From Virgibacillus sp. LDC-1 (GTDB lineage: Bacteria; Bacillota; Bacilli; Bacillales; Amphibacillaceae): DNA of 64,000 nt. This document shows, piece after piece, positions 34,922-44,267 of this stretch. The stretch lies in assembly GCF_030137545.1 (NCBI RefSeq), contig NZ_JARUVL010000001.1, positions 1 to 64,000 on the forward strand, read 5' to 3'. The notes below the pieces were generated by a model. The model saw nothing but the letters and a program-made list of their open reading frames with translations. It made no database searches and was not told the DNA's origin. The stretch's first letter is position 1. Every line of letters starts with the position of its first letter. Made by a program: the position numbers and the translations under genes.

Positions 34922-34936
34922 TGAAAAGCGCTTTCA
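34922..34936 (+). promoter_or_regulatory. Possible catabolite-response (cre) element
   Basis: TGAAAAGCGCTTTCA resembles a CcpA cre site, with a one-base insertion compared with the best consensus. It lies about 100 bases after the -10 box and 53 before the GH4 gene, a position where CcpA would block elongation. Confidence 0.5.
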
Positions 34937-34988
34937 TTTGTTTAGAAAACGATTTGATTATTAATTCACACCTAAGGAGAGAACTGTT

Positions 34989-36305
34989 ATGTCATTAAAA
35001 GTAGTTGTCATTGGTGGCGGGTCAAGCTACACACCAGAAATTATTGAAGGATTAATTAAACGACATGACCGTTTCCCAGTTACTGAAATTGTCCTAGTAG
35101 ACATTGAGGCTGGCGAAGAAAAATTAGACATTATCGGAAATCTTGCGTTGCGAATGATTGAAAAAGCAAATAAGCCAATTCAATTATCATGGACACTTGA
35201 TCGCAGAAAAGCATTACAGCAAGCTGACTTTGTTACGACTCAAATTCGTGTAGGTGGGTTAGAAGCCCGTGCAAAGGATGAACGTATTCCACTAAGTCAT
35301 GGCTTTATTGGTCAGGAGACGAATGGAGCCGGTGGTATTTTGAAAGCTTTCCGTACTATACCAGTCCTGTTAGAGATTGCCGCAGACATTCATGAAATCT
35401 GTCCAAATGCGTGGATGATTAATTTCACGAATCCAGCTGGGATGGTAACGGAAGCAATTATGAAGCATTCAAAGCATCAAAAAGTTATCGGAGTTTGTAA
35501 CATACCATATAATATGCGACATTCAGCTGCAGAAATATTGCAAGCAAAACCACATGAGGTAACGATTGATTTTGTTGGGCTTAATCACTTTGTTTTTGGT
35601 AAAAGTGTAACCGTAAATGGAGAAGAACGCACAAAAGAAGTGCTAGAAACATTGGCAAGTGCGGATCTCGATTACTCACCAGCGAATATTGTTAGCTTAG
35701 GATGGTCAAAGGATTTTATCGAATCCACTCGACTGTTACCAAATCCGTATCATCAATATTATTTTCAGACGAAGGATGTACTTGAAAAAGATGTAAAGGC
35801 ATTTGAAGAGCATGGAACACGAGCTGAAGTTGTGCAACAACTAGAGGAATCCTTATTTCAAATATATAAAAATCCTGAATTAAAGGAGAAACCAAAAGAG
35901 CTAGAAAAGAGAGGGGGAGCATTTTATAGTGATGTAGCCTGTAGTTTAATAGATTCGATATATAATAATAGGGAAGACATTCAAACCGTCAATACAAGAA
36001 ACAATGGTGCGATTCCTGAGCTACCACATGATGCGATCATTGAAGTGAATGCGGTAATCACTAAGAGTGGACCGAAGCCAATTGGAATAGGCCCATTACC
36101 ACTTAGTGTAAAAGGCTTAATTTTACAAATGAAAGCGTTTGAGGAACTCGTCATTCAAGCGGCGGTTACAGGAAATTATCATGATGCATATCTTGCGTTT
36201 GTGATGAATCCATTAATTGCAGATGAAAAGAGAAGTAAAGTGTTATTAGACGAAATGCTTGAAGCGAATAAAACGTTTTTACCACAATTTTTTAGGGGGG
36301 CATAA
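34989..36305 (+). CDS. 6-phospho-beta-glucosidase (GH4)
   Basis: GH4 enzymes hydrolyse phosphorylated disaccharides by an NAD- and Mn-dependent redox mechanism. The 438-residue protein has the Rossmann motif VVVIGGGSSYTPE, Mn ligands Cys170 (GVCN) and His200 (GLNHF), and the NFTNPAGMVTEA motif. It most resembles LicH/CelF-type enzymes acting on cellobiose-6-P, though a diacetylchitobiose-6-P substrate is also possible because chbG is adjacent. First gene of the PTS operon; the start has AAGGAGAG upstream and the EIIC start follows two bases after its stop. Confidence 0.92.
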   Translation: MSLKVVVIGGGSSYTPEIIEGLIKRHDRFPVTEIVLVDIEAGEEKLDIIGNLALRMIEKANKPIQLSWTLDRRKALQQADFVTTQIRVGGLEARAKDERIPLSHGFIGQETNGAGGILKAFRTIPVLLEIAADIHEICPNAWMINFTNPAGMVTEAIMKHSKHQKVIGVCNIPYNMRHSAAEILQAKPHEVTIDFVGLNHFVFGKSVTVNGEERTKEVLETLASADLDYSPANIVSLGWSKDFIESTRLLPNPYHQYYFQTKDVLEKDVKAFEEHGTRAEVVQQLEESLFQIYKNPELKEKPKELEKRGGAFYSDVACSLIDSIYNNREDIQTVNTRNNGAIPELPHDAIIEVNAVITKSGPKPIGIGPLPLSVKGLILQMKAFEELVIQAAVTGNYHDAYLAFVMNPLIADEKRSKVLLDEMLEANKTFLPQFFRGA

Positions 36306-36307
36306 AA

Positions 36308-37591
36308 ATGCAAAAATTTATTGAAATTGCTGGTCGTATTGGTTCACAACGTCATTTAGTAGCCATTCGTGATGGATTTGTGGCAATAATGCCATTAATT
36401 ATTGTCGGTTCATTAGCTGTTCTCTTTAATAACTTCCCGCCACTCGGAAGCTTTAATTTTGTTGACATAATGAATAATTTATTTGGGGATGGAAATTGGC
36501 AGCAGGTCGGTGGCTCCATTTGGAACGGAACCTTTGCTGTTTTAGGATTACTTATTGCTTTTTCGATAGCGTATAATTTAGCGAAATCCTATGAAATTGA
36601 CGGATTATCTGCCGGCTTAATCTCGGTTGCAGGCTATATTATGCTTGTTCCTGTAACAGCGGATTGGGGCTTGAATTTTGCTTGGCTTGGTTCACAAGGG
36701 CTATTTGTCGGAATCTTTGTTGCGATTGTTTTAACAGAGTTGTTCCGAGTATTGGTTAATACGAAGCGTTTAACGATTAGAATGCCAGAAGGAGTACCAG
36801 AAGGAGTTGCAAAATCATTTGCAGCACTTTTCCCAGCTGTAATTATTCTTATGATTGTTGGATTATTCCAAGCGTTAATGACTGTTTTTGTCGAAATGAG
36901 TGTATTTGAACTTATCTTTAATGCCATACAAAAGCCATTACAAGGCTTAGGAAACACATTACCAGCAGCAATCATCATCGCCTTTTTAAATCATCTATTA
37001 TGGTTCTTTGGTCTCCATGGAACGAACATTCTTGGTGGGGTTATCGAACCGATTTATTTACCTTTAATCGAGAAGAATGCCGATTTATGGGCTGGTGGAT
37101 TATCCGCATTTGAGGTACCATATGTAGTAACAAAACCGTTTTTTGATGTGTTTGTTTACATGGGTGGGTCAGGAACGACTATTGCATTATTAATCGCAGT
37201 ATTTATCGTTGTTCGAATGGAAAGAAACCATCCATATCGTGAGGTAGCAAAGCTATCTTCACCTGCAGGACTCTTTAATATTAATGAACCAGTAATATTT
37301 GGACTGCCAATTGTTTTAAATCCTGTATTCCTTGTACCATTTATCCTTGTGCCAGTAGTATTAACGGTTATTTCTTATGTCGCCTTATCCACAGGTATTG
37401 TTCCAAAAACAGTGGCAATATTACCATGGACAACACCACCTATTCTAAGTGGATATCTCGTAACTGGAGGAAGCTGGCGAGGAATAGCACTTCAATTATT
37501 CAACCTTTCGCTCGCGGTGCTCATGTACATTCCATTTGTCATGGCAGGGGTACGTGCATTAAGTCAACAAATTAGAGACAAAGCAAGCTAA
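36308..37591 (+). CDS. PTS cellobiose/diacetylchitobiose EIIC
   Basis: The membrane transporter subunit, 427 residues with about ten helices. It shows the lactose/cellobiose (Lac family) EIIC patterns: the substrate-site HGTNILGG loop preceded by LWFFGLHG, and FNINEPVIFGLPIVLNP near residue 325. It moves and allows phosphorylation of the sugar together with the EIIA and EIIB proteins encoded next. RBS AGGGGGG overlaps the GH4 stop region. Confidence 0.92.
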   Translation: MQKFIEIAGRIGSQRHLVAIRDGFVAIMPLIIVGSLAVLFNNFPPLGSFNFVDIMNNLFGDGNWQQVGGSIWNGTFAVLGLLIAFSIAYNLAKSYEIDGLSAGLISVAGYIMLVPVTADWGLNFAWLGSQGLFVGIFVAIVLTELFRVLVNTKRLTIRMPEGVPEGVAKSFAALFPAVIILMIVGLFQALMTVFVEMSVFELIFNAIQKPLQGLGNTLPAAIIIAFLNHLLWFFGLHGTNILGGVIEPIYLPLIEKNADLWAGGLSAFEVPYVVTKPFFDVFVYMGGSGTTIALLIAVFIVVRMERNHPYREVAKLSSPAGLFNINEPVIFGLPIVLNPVFLVPFILVPVVLTVISYVALSTGIVPKTVAILPWTTPPILSGYLVTGGSWRGIALQLFNLSLAVLMYIPFVMAGVRALSQQIRDKAS

Positions 37592-37640
37592 ATATGGAAG
37601 GCTTAAACAATTAATATTCATCTAGAATGGGGGAACAGCA

Positions 37641-37979
37641 ATGTCTGAAGCAACAGAAGAAATTCAAATGATTTCATTCCAAATCATTTTGCATGCGGGG
37701 AATGCACGCTCTTATGCGATGGAGGCGATTGCTCTTGCAAAAGATTATCGTTTTAGAGAAGCGCGGGAGAAAATTGCGGATGCAGATGAAGCTTTTAATG
37801 AAGCACATCATATGCAAACAAAGCTTTTACAAGAAGAAGCAAGTGGTAATCCTACTGTTGTTACCGTAATCCTTGTTCATGCACAGGATCATTTGATGAC
37901 TGCAATGACAGTAAAAGATTTAGCAAACGAGATGATTACAATGTATGAAAAAATAGAGCAAGTGGAGGGAAAACAATGA
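37641..37979 (+). CDS. PTS lactose/cellobiose EIIA
   Basis: A 112-residue soluble helical trimer protein that passes phosphate from HPr to EIIB. The phosphorylated residue should be His80 in LVHAQDHLMTAM, exactly the Lac-family motif. The gene overlaps the EIIB gene by four bases (ATGA), typical of stoichiometric translation. ATG with GGGGGA about 9 bases upstream. Confidence 0.92.
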   Translation: MSEATEEIQMISFQIILHAGNARSYAMEAIALAKDYRFREAREKIADADEAFNEAHHMQTKLLQEEASGNPTVVTVILVHAQDHLMTAMTVKDLANEMITMYEKIEQVEGKQ

Positions 37980-38278
37980 AGATCATCTTAGTATGCTCTG
38001 CCGGTATGTCAACATCCTTGCTCGTCAATAAAATGCGAGCAGAAGCGGAAAAAAGAAATCTAGAAGCAACCATTGAAGCAGTTCCAGAATCACAGTTAAA
38101 AAATAATTTAGATGGATTGGATGTTGTTTTAATCGGACCACAGGTGCGTTATTTAGAGAAAAAGATTCGAGAGCTAGCAGAGCCAAAAGGGATTAAAGCC
38201 GATGTTATTGATACGAAAGCCTATGGCCTGATGCAAGGTGATAAAGTATTAGATCAAGCAATTGAGCTATCTCAATAA
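37976..38278 (+). CDS. PTS lactose/cellobiose EIIB
   Basis: A 100-residue EIIB with the phosphocysteine Cys7 in ILVCSAGMSTSLLVNKM, right after the first beta strand. It transfers phosphate from EIIA to the incoming sugar on EIIC. It is the last gene of the operon, before a hairpin at 38323-38358. Confidence 0.93.
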   Translation: MKIILVCSAGMSTSLLVNKMRAEAEKRNLEATIEAVPESQLKNNLDGLDVVLIGPQVRYLEKKIRELAEPKGIKADVIDTKAYGLMQGDKVLDQAIELSQ

Positions 38279-38322
38279 ATAGAGGGGATTAGGGGAAGTA
38301 CTCTTATATTTATATGAAATAG

Positions 38323-38358
38323 AAAAGCGACTTGTGCTAAGGTGCAGGTCGCTTTTAA
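38323..38358 (+). terminator. Terminator of the PTS operon
   Basis: AAAAGCGAC (38323-38331) and GTCGCTTTT (38348-38356) form a perfect 9-bp stem with a 16-base loop and end in T residues. Confidence 0.8.
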
Positions 38359-38410
38359 TTTATGAATCGGCTATCCTTGTTAGTTGTATAGTATAAAGAT
38401 ATTTTTCTTT

Positions 38411-38815
38411 TTAGGGCATCATCATAAGTAAGGAAACAATTGCTATAATCGGAACCGCATTGACCATTGCAATACCAACCATGGCAAACGTATTCATAAA
38501 CCCCTTTACATCCTCCTCTACATCAAACACACGCTGAAGAAAGATAAAGAAGGATGCAAATCCCATTAAAAACAATAGGATTAACCCAGGAATAAATAGT
38601 TCATCAATGCTTGAAACAGTCATCATATTAATCATACCAAAGATAATTAATATGATAGGAATAATTTCACATATGGCAACGCCAATAAAAAAGAAAGACT
38701 GTGTACGTTCCTTTTGTTGTGGATTTTCTTTGATCCGCTCAACACTAATTTTAAACACAAATAAAATTGGTAAAACAGCTAATAGTGCAGCAACTACAAA
38801 AAGATAAGGTCCCAT
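38411..38815 (-). CDS. Orphan membrane protein resembling duplicated F0 subunit c
   Basis: The 134-residue protein has four helices (about 4-24, 40-63, 71-94, 108-132). Helix 2 with its preceding loop (ENPQQKERTQSFFFIGVAICEIIPII) looks like the proton-carrying helix of ATP synthase subunit c, with Glu50 at the carboxylate position. Helix 4 repeats the pattern (FAMVGIAMVNAVPIIAI) with Asn119 in place of the acid. The Gly-rich helix 1 of true c subunits is missing, so it is unlikely to join the ATP synthase ring. ATG at 38815 with GGAGGG close upstream; TTG at 38827 overlaps that site. It is monocistronic. Confidence 0.65.
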   Translation of the reverse strand: MGPYLFVVAALLAVLPILFVFKISVERIKENPQQKERTQSFFFIGVAICEIIPIILIIFGMINMMTVSSIDELFIPGLILLFLMGFASFFIFLQRVFDVEEDVKGFMNTFAMVGIAMVNAVPIIAIVSLLMMMP

Positions 38816-39033
38816 AATTCCCTCCAAATCCCCCTATTTCGTTTTCTTATCACAAATTTCTCTGTCATTCTATCATAGGGGCGAGAACTACTCAATAGTA
38901 TTTGAGATTAGGGTTTAGGAGTGGGCTTGATCGAGTGAAAATCAGAGGAGCTCTTCAGCGGTCTAAGAGGTGAGGTAGCTGTTGAAAATTCCACGAAGAT
39001 ACAGTTTAGTTAAAATGAAAAACATAAATGAAA

Positions 39034-39504
39034 CTATTTAATTAGTCGATGACTTATTGTCATAATGACAGCATATATCACTACTACAATTAGTAGATAA
39101 AAAGGCAAAAGTAAAGGCTGAGTTAAATTTCCAATAGGTGCTATTAAAAAGAATGATAAAACATATCCCAGTAAAAATAGGAAAGAAAATATACAAAGAT
39201 GCGAGATTATAAAATAGTTTAAAATTATTCTGTTCTTTCTGAAACGATATAACACAATCGTGGCAAGGATAAATAAGCCTAAAAAGGATATTTCAAAAAA
39301 GTTAATCCAAAAATTTAATTGTTGAATACTTTGAAGTTCACTCCCTGTTAGTCCATCCATATTTGCCCAGAATTGAGATTTAATTAAGCGATAATTATCC
39401 AATAAAACATACCCCACATAAAATATCAACATCAGTCCAAGATACACGAATGAAATTAACCGCATCTTACCTTTACCCATCACTTTATTGTGCATGGTTT
39501 GCAT
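39034..39504 (-). CDS. Unknown four-helix membrane protein
   Basis: This 156-residue protein is not recognised. It has a short basic N-terminus, four hydrophobic segments (about 17-35, 67-87, 95-115, 127-150) and an extracellular stretch between helices 1 and 2 (WANMDGLTGSELQSIQQ). A GGGGCGG sequence precedes the ATG at 39504, and an internal ATG eight codons in is an alternative. It is transcribed towards the F0c-like gene but is 218 bp away. Reality as a gene is likely from its consistent membrane pattern. Confidence 0.5.
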   Translation of the reverse strand: MQTMHNKVMGKGKMRLISFVYLGLMLIFYVGYVLLDNYRLIKSQFWANMDGLTGSELQSIQQLNFWINFFEISFLGLFILATIVLYRFRKNRIILNYFIISHLCIFSFLFLLGYVLSFFLIAPIGNLTQPLLLPFYLLIVVVIYAVIMTISHRLIK

Positions 39505-40374
39505 ATAACCGCCCCATTTTAAAATTTAAGTTTAAAATACTCTGCAATCTATAACCTTTCCCTTAGTTTAGTATACCTATTCGCAATTTCAAGGTTGATG
39601 ATTCTATCTGGCTTACTGTAGCCTATTTAATCGTGATCGAGATAGGGCCGTTCTCGATCGAATAGGGGTTGCTCTCGCTCGAATTGGGGAGGTTCTTGAT
39701 CGTTTGCCCTGATTCTTGATCGTTTGGAGCACTTTCTTGATCGAGTTGGGCCGATTCCTGATCGTTTGCCCCGATTCTCGATCGTTTGGAGCGCTTTCTT
39801 GATCGAGTTGGGCCGATTCCTGATCGTTTGCCCCGATTCTCGATCGTTTGGAGCACTTTCTTGATCGAATTGCCCCGATTCTTGATCGTTTGGAGCGCTT
39901 TCTTGATCGTTTGCCCTGATTCTTGATCGTTTGGAGCGCTTTCTTGATCGAGTTGGGCCGATTCCTGATCGTTTGCCCCGATTCTCGATCGTTTGGAGCA
40001 CTTTCTTGATCGAATTGGGTTGCTCTCATCCGAATTGGGGTAGTTCCCGCTCGAACAGGGCCATTTCCACCCGACTCCCGCTCCATTCCAATCAAATCTC
40101 TCTCATATTCTAGCAGTTCCTACTTCCAGCAGCTATTAAAAATTATGCACGTATAGAACTTTATACCTGGTAGTTTATGAAGCTTCTTCACGATATCTGT
40201 CGAATCCAATAGAAACCACTAAAATGAGATAGGTCAATGGACTCTTGTTATTATACTAAAAATTATCTATCATCAGTTATATCTGAATATTAAGTCATGG
40301 ATAGATGAGGTGGTGACATAGTAAAGGAGTTGGATTAGGTTTACGAAAGCACGCATTTTATAAGGGGGAATTGG
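39505..40374. other. Intergenic region with 21-bp repeat array
   Basis: Apart from the repeat array (39633-40076), the first 100 bp form the leader of the minus-strand gene and the last 300 bp are A/T-rich DNA before the protease. A TATACT at about 40254-40259 could be a -10 for the protease, without a good -35. Long open frames on the minus strand through the array are translations of the repeat, not genes. Confidence 0.55.
39633..40076. repeat. Degenerate tandem array of 20-21 bp units
   Basis: About twenty units of 20-21 bp, each ending in TTGATCG or a near variant (CTGATCG, CTCGATCG), follow without spacers. Three main variants are seen: TTTGCCCCGATTCTCGATCG, TTTGGAGCGCTTTCTTGATCG and AGTTGGGCCGATTCCTGATCG. 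Blocks of three (about 62 bp) recur in the same order, for example from 39732 and from 39794. The core is nearly uniform while both edges are decayed, as in arrays grown from the middle. GATC occurs nearly once per unit, two helical turns apart. Confidence 0.9.
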
Positions 40375-43300
40375 ATGTTTAAGCGGGTTGGTGCATTTCT
40401 ATTAATCTTTCTTTTAGCATTTAGCAATGTTTCGTTTGCAATGGGAGAAGTAATGCCAAAAACAATCGAAAAGAATAAACAGGAAAAACTGTTTGATCAG
40501 CAGTTGAAAGAAACGGTAGATCCTGAAAAAGAGGTTCGTGTTGTCATTGAAGTTGACGGTGAAGCTCCAATTCAGATAGCTTCAAAAAAAGGAAAGATGT
40601 TTAAGGATTTATCGCAAGCAGAAAAGAAGCAGCTTCAAAAGGAAGCTAACTCAAAGCAAAAAGCGGTAAAGGAAGCGATCAAAAAGCAAAACATTCATCC
40701 TAAATATTTACAAGCGTTTAATGCAGTTGTAAATGGGTTTAGTGCTACTGTAAAACAGAAGGAAATTGATGAAATCAAACAAATTGCAAATGTTAAATCG
40801 GTTGAGATTGTGAATGAGTATGAACGTCCAATCGCAAAGCCTGACATGAAATATAGTAAGGAGCTTGTAGAAGCACAACAAGCATGGCGTGATTATGGAT
40901 TTAAAGGAGAAGGGCTAGTTGTTGGAATCATAGATACCGGTATTGATCCAAGTCATCGCGATATGGTGTTAACAGATAACTCTACTGCTGAACTGACCGA
41001 AGAAGAAGTAGGCGAAGCCGTAGAAGAGGAAGGGTTACCTGGTAAATTTTATACGGAAAAAGTACCATATGGCTATAATTATATGGACGAAAATGATGAA
41101 ATCCGTGAAATTTACCAAGGTGCATCCATGCACGGTATGCACGTCGGTGGAACAGTTGGAGCTAATGGAGATGAAGAAAATGGGGGCATTAAAGGGATCG
41201 CTCCTGAGGTTCAGTTACTCGCATTAAAAGTATTTGGGAATGATCCTGAAATGCAGTCTACGTATGGTGATATTTATATTAAAGCAATTGATGATGCGAT
41301 TAAGCTAGAGGCAGATGTACTGAACATGAGCTTAGGATCACCATCAGGGTTTGTAAATGAAGATTCACCAGAACAGGAAGCTGTCGCACGTGCAGTTGAA
41401 AACGGCGTATACATGGCGATCTCTGCTGGGAATTCTAACAAACTAGGTGATGGATTTTACTACCCACTTGCATCGAACCCAGATTATGGTGTAAGCGGAT
41501 CACCTGGACTTTCCTATGATTCTGTCCAAGTAGCTTCGTATGAAAATTCATTTATTGAAGTTGAATCGGTTGAATACAGTATTGATGGGGAACCAGGAAC
41601 AGCACCTTTCCTATCGGCAGGAAATACAAGTCAAGCTGCTGGAGAAACCTTTGAGCTTGTCGAGGCAGGATTAGGAAAGCCGGAAGATTTCGCAGGGAAG
41701 GATCTAACAGGAAAATATGCACTAGTCCAGCGCGGGGAGCTTGCTTTTACAGATAAAGCATTGAATGCCCAGAACGCTGGTGCTGCAGGAGTATTTATTT
41801 ACAACAATACAGATGGACTTGTAAATATGGCTACAGACAATGCCATTGTCATTCCACAGCTCTTTATGCTAAAGAGTGATGGAGATAGATTAGCAGCAGC
41901 TCTTAAAAATGGACAAGCAGTATCGGTTACCTTTAATGGAGAGAAGCTTGGTACACCGAATCCAGATGCAGAAAAGATGAGTGATTTTACTTCTTGGGGT
42001 TTAACACCAAATCTTGATTTTAAGCCAGAAATTACGGCTCCTGGTGGACAAATTCTATCTACATTGAATGATAATGAATATGGGCTTATGAGTGGTACAT
42101 CGATGGCAGCTCCACATGTTGCCGGAGGAGCAGCGCTTATCTTAAATCGTACCGAGGAAGAGTTTGGACTTGAGGATGAAGAACGCGTACTTCGTGCCAA
42201 AAACCTCATGATGAATACGGCGAAGATTGTTGATTTTGAAGGCACGCACGTTTCGCCACGTCGTCAAGGAGCAGGCTTAATGCAGCTACATGCAGCCTTG
42301 TCTACACCAGTTATGGTTACAGAAACGGAGACAGAGGAAGCAAAGGTTGCGCTAAGAGAAATAAAAGAAAATACAGTGACCTTTGCATTAACTGCAGAAA
42401 ACTTCACAGATCAAGCAGCAACTTATCAAGTAAAAGCAAATGCACAAACCGATGTGCCAGTTCAAAATGGAGATGACCTTCTTGTCGCACCTAACTTGTT
42501 CGGTGCCCTAGATTTAGAAGGAATGGCAACGACAACCGTGAATGGAGAGGAAGTAAGCACAGTAGAGGTGCCTGCAAATGACGCGGTAGAAATTACAGTG
42601 ACGATTGATCTAAGTGAAATTGATGCAGCGTTAGCATCAAACTTTGTTAATGGCTATTGGTTAGAAGGCTTTGTTACATTAACGGATCCAAGTGATACGA
42701 ATCCACAGCTAACAGTTCCATATGTTGGTTTTAAAGGGGATTGGGACAAGGCTCCAATATTTGATAACCCATTATGGGAGCAAGGTTCCTATTATGAAAT
42801 GACTGGAGCAGTTACACATCTAGGAGAAGGAAATTATGGCTTCCTAGGAGAGGATTTAAATACAGGAGCAATTGATCCAACGAAAATCGCATTTTCACCA
42901 AATGGGGATGGTGTACAGGATGATGCATTAATGATTTTATCCTTCTTAAGAAATGCGAAGGAAGTCAAGTTCCAAGTACTAGACGAAAATAAAAAGGTAG
43001 TACGTACCATCCGAACAGAGGACTTTGTCCGTAAAAATTATTATGATGGTGGTTCAAACCCGATGTACTCGTTGTCTTCTGATCGCACTTGGGATGGAAA
43101 AATTCGGGGGAAGCAAGCAGCAGATGGACAGTACTACTTGCAAGCAGAGGCTGTTATTGATTATGAAGGAGCAGAATGGCAAACGTTAGAAGTACCAGTT
43201 ATGGTTGATACCGTTGCTCCAGAAGTAGAAGCAAGCTTTGACAGAGAAGCGAACAGTGTAACAGTGACTGCAAGTGACGATGGCAGTGGACTAGCGTATT

Positions 43301-44115
43301 GGGATGTACTTGTTGATGGACAGTCTGTTTTAGCTAACCCGTACACGAACGGCGAGACGGAGCATCAGTTTGACCAAGAACTAGGTGAAGGTCAGCTGCT
43401 CGAAATTGTTGCCGTAGACTACGCTGGAAACCAAGTAGCAGAAGAGGTTTCACTTGAACCACAGGATACGACGATACCTGATTTACACCTGTTAACACCT
43501 GAATTTCTCGGTGTAGAAACGAATAAAGAAGTAGTGTTCTCAGGATATGTAAAGGATGAATCAGGCATTAAAGAAGTAACGGTAGATGGAAAGCAAGCAG
43601 AGCTCGTCTATAATGCAGAGGAAGATCGTTATGACTTTTCATTAACGGTAAAGCATACAAAGGATGGCTTCTATTTCTACCATATTAAAGCGGTAGATAT
43701 GGCTGGAAATGAAACAGAGATTGGCAGACGCTTTTTCTTAGATAGTGAAAAAGCAAAAGTAAAGGTGAAGGCGAAGAAAAAAGTGAAAACTGATACAGTA
43801 AATGTAGCGGTTAACATTAAAGATAACTTTGATGATATTCGTCTATTTGTGAATGGGGATGAAGTGTATAAGCATGCGCTCTCAGAACCATATGGGATGA
43901 ATGGTTTTAATAAGACGATTAAAGATATTGAGCTTGAGCTAGAGGATGGGAAAAATGAGTTTGAGTTCAAAGTAGTCGATCTTGGTGGACATGTAACAAC
44001 AGAAACGATTGAGATTGAAAAGAAAGTAAAAGAAAATGATGATGAGAACTGGTATAGTTACTGGATTGAACAAATGTATATTATGCTTGGCAAGCTTTGG
44101 GGTTTGTTCGGATAA
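40375..44115 (+). CDS. Large secreted subtilisin-like serine protease (Vpr-type)
   Basis: A 1246-residue secreted protease: signal peptide (1-22), inhibitor I9-type propeptide (about 50-150), S8 catalytic domain with Asp187 (GIIDTGID), His253 (HGMHVGG), Asn353 (SAGNSN) and Ser576 (GTSMAAPHV), and a PA domain inserted at about 405-525. The C-terminal half is a row of Fn3/Ig-like beta domains. It has no LPXTG or S-layer anchor; the tail contains a Lys-rich stretch (VKVKAKKKVK) that could bind the anionic wall. It resembles Vpr but is longer. RBS AAGGGGGAA 6 bases upstream. Confidence 0.93.
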   Translation: MFKRVGAFLLIFLLAFSNVSFAMGEVMPKTIEKNKQEKLFDQQLKETVDPEKEVRVVIEVDGEAPIQIASKKGKMFKDLSQAEKKQLQKEANSKQKAVKEAIKKQNIHPKYLQAFNAVVNGFSATVKQKEIDEIKQIANVKSVEIVNEYERPIAKPDMKYSKELVEAQQAWRDYGFKGEGLVVGIIDTGIDPSHRDMVLTDNSTAELTEEEVGEAVEEEGLPGKFYTEKVPYGYNYMDENDEIREIYQGASMHGMHVGGTVGANGDEENGGIKGIAPEVQLLALKVFGNDPEMQSTYGDIYIKAIDDAIKLEADVLNMSLGSPSGFVNEDSPEQEAVARAVENGVYMAISAGNSNKLGDGFYYPLASNPDYGVSGSPGLSYDSVQVASYENSFIEVESVEYSIDGEPGTAPFLSAGNTSQAAGETFELVEAGLGKPEDFAGKDLTGKYALVQRGELAFTDKALNAQNAGAAGVFIYNNTDGLVNMATDNAIVIPQLFMLKSDGDRLAAALKNGQAVSVTFNGEKLGTPNPDAEKMSDFTSWGLTPNLDFKPEITAPGGQILSTLNDNEYGLMSGTSMAAPHVAGGAALILNRTEEEFGLEDEERVLRAKNLMMNTAKIVDFEGTHVSPRRQGAGLMQLHAALSTPVMVTETETEEAKVALREIKENTVTFALTAENFTDQAATYQVKANAQTDVPVQNGDDLLVAPNLFGALDLEGMATTTVNGEEVSTVEVPANDAVEITVTIDLSEIDAALASNFVNGYWLEGFVTLTDPSDTNPQLTVPYVGFKGDWDKAPIFDNPLWEQGSYYEMTGAVTHLGEGNYGFLGEDLNTGAIDPTKIAFSPNGDGVQDDALMILSFLRNAKEVKFQVLDENKKVVRTIRTEDFVRKNYYDGGSNPMYSLSSDRTWDGKIRGKQAADGQYYLQAEAVIDYEGAEWQTLEVPVMVDTVAPEVEASFDREANSVTVTASDDGSGLAYWDVLVDGQSVLANPYTNGETEHQFDQELGEGQLLEIVAVDYAGNQVAEEVSLEPQDTTIPDLHLLTPEFLGVETNKEVVFSGYVKDESGIKEVTVDGKQAELVYNAEEDRYDFSLTVKHTKDGFYFYHIKAVDMAGNETEIGRRFFLDSEKAKVKVKAKKKVKTDTVNVAVNIKDNFDDIRLFVNGDEVYKHALSEPYGMNGFNKTIKDIELELEDGKNEFEFKVVDLGGHVTTETIEIEKKVKENDDENWYSYWIEQMYIMLGKLWGLFG

Positions 44116-44131
44116 AATGATATTTGAAAGC

Positions 44132-44160
44132 ATCGGCATCCATATGGGTGCCGATTTTTT
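44132..44160 (+). terminator. Terminator after the protease gene
   Basis: ATCGGCATCC (44132-44141) pairs with GGGTGCCGAT (44146-44155) with one G-T pair, a 4-base loop and a run of six T. Confidence 0.88.
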
Positions 44161-44267
44161 CATGCCTTCTTATGTGTCGGATTTCTAAAAAACAAGGTAG
44201 ATACATACAAATAAAGTATCGATGATAAAGCATTAGCCCATACATCCTAGAGAGAGGAGAATCAGAG

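Noticed and set aside
39633-40076. CRISPR array
   Set aside because: Units follow each other directly without unique spacers, and no cas genes are near.
39613-40095. Long overlapping minus-strand open frames encoding Arg/Ser/Asn-rich proteins
   Set aside because: They are translations of the 21-bp repeat array in several frames at once, with no RBS and no family features.
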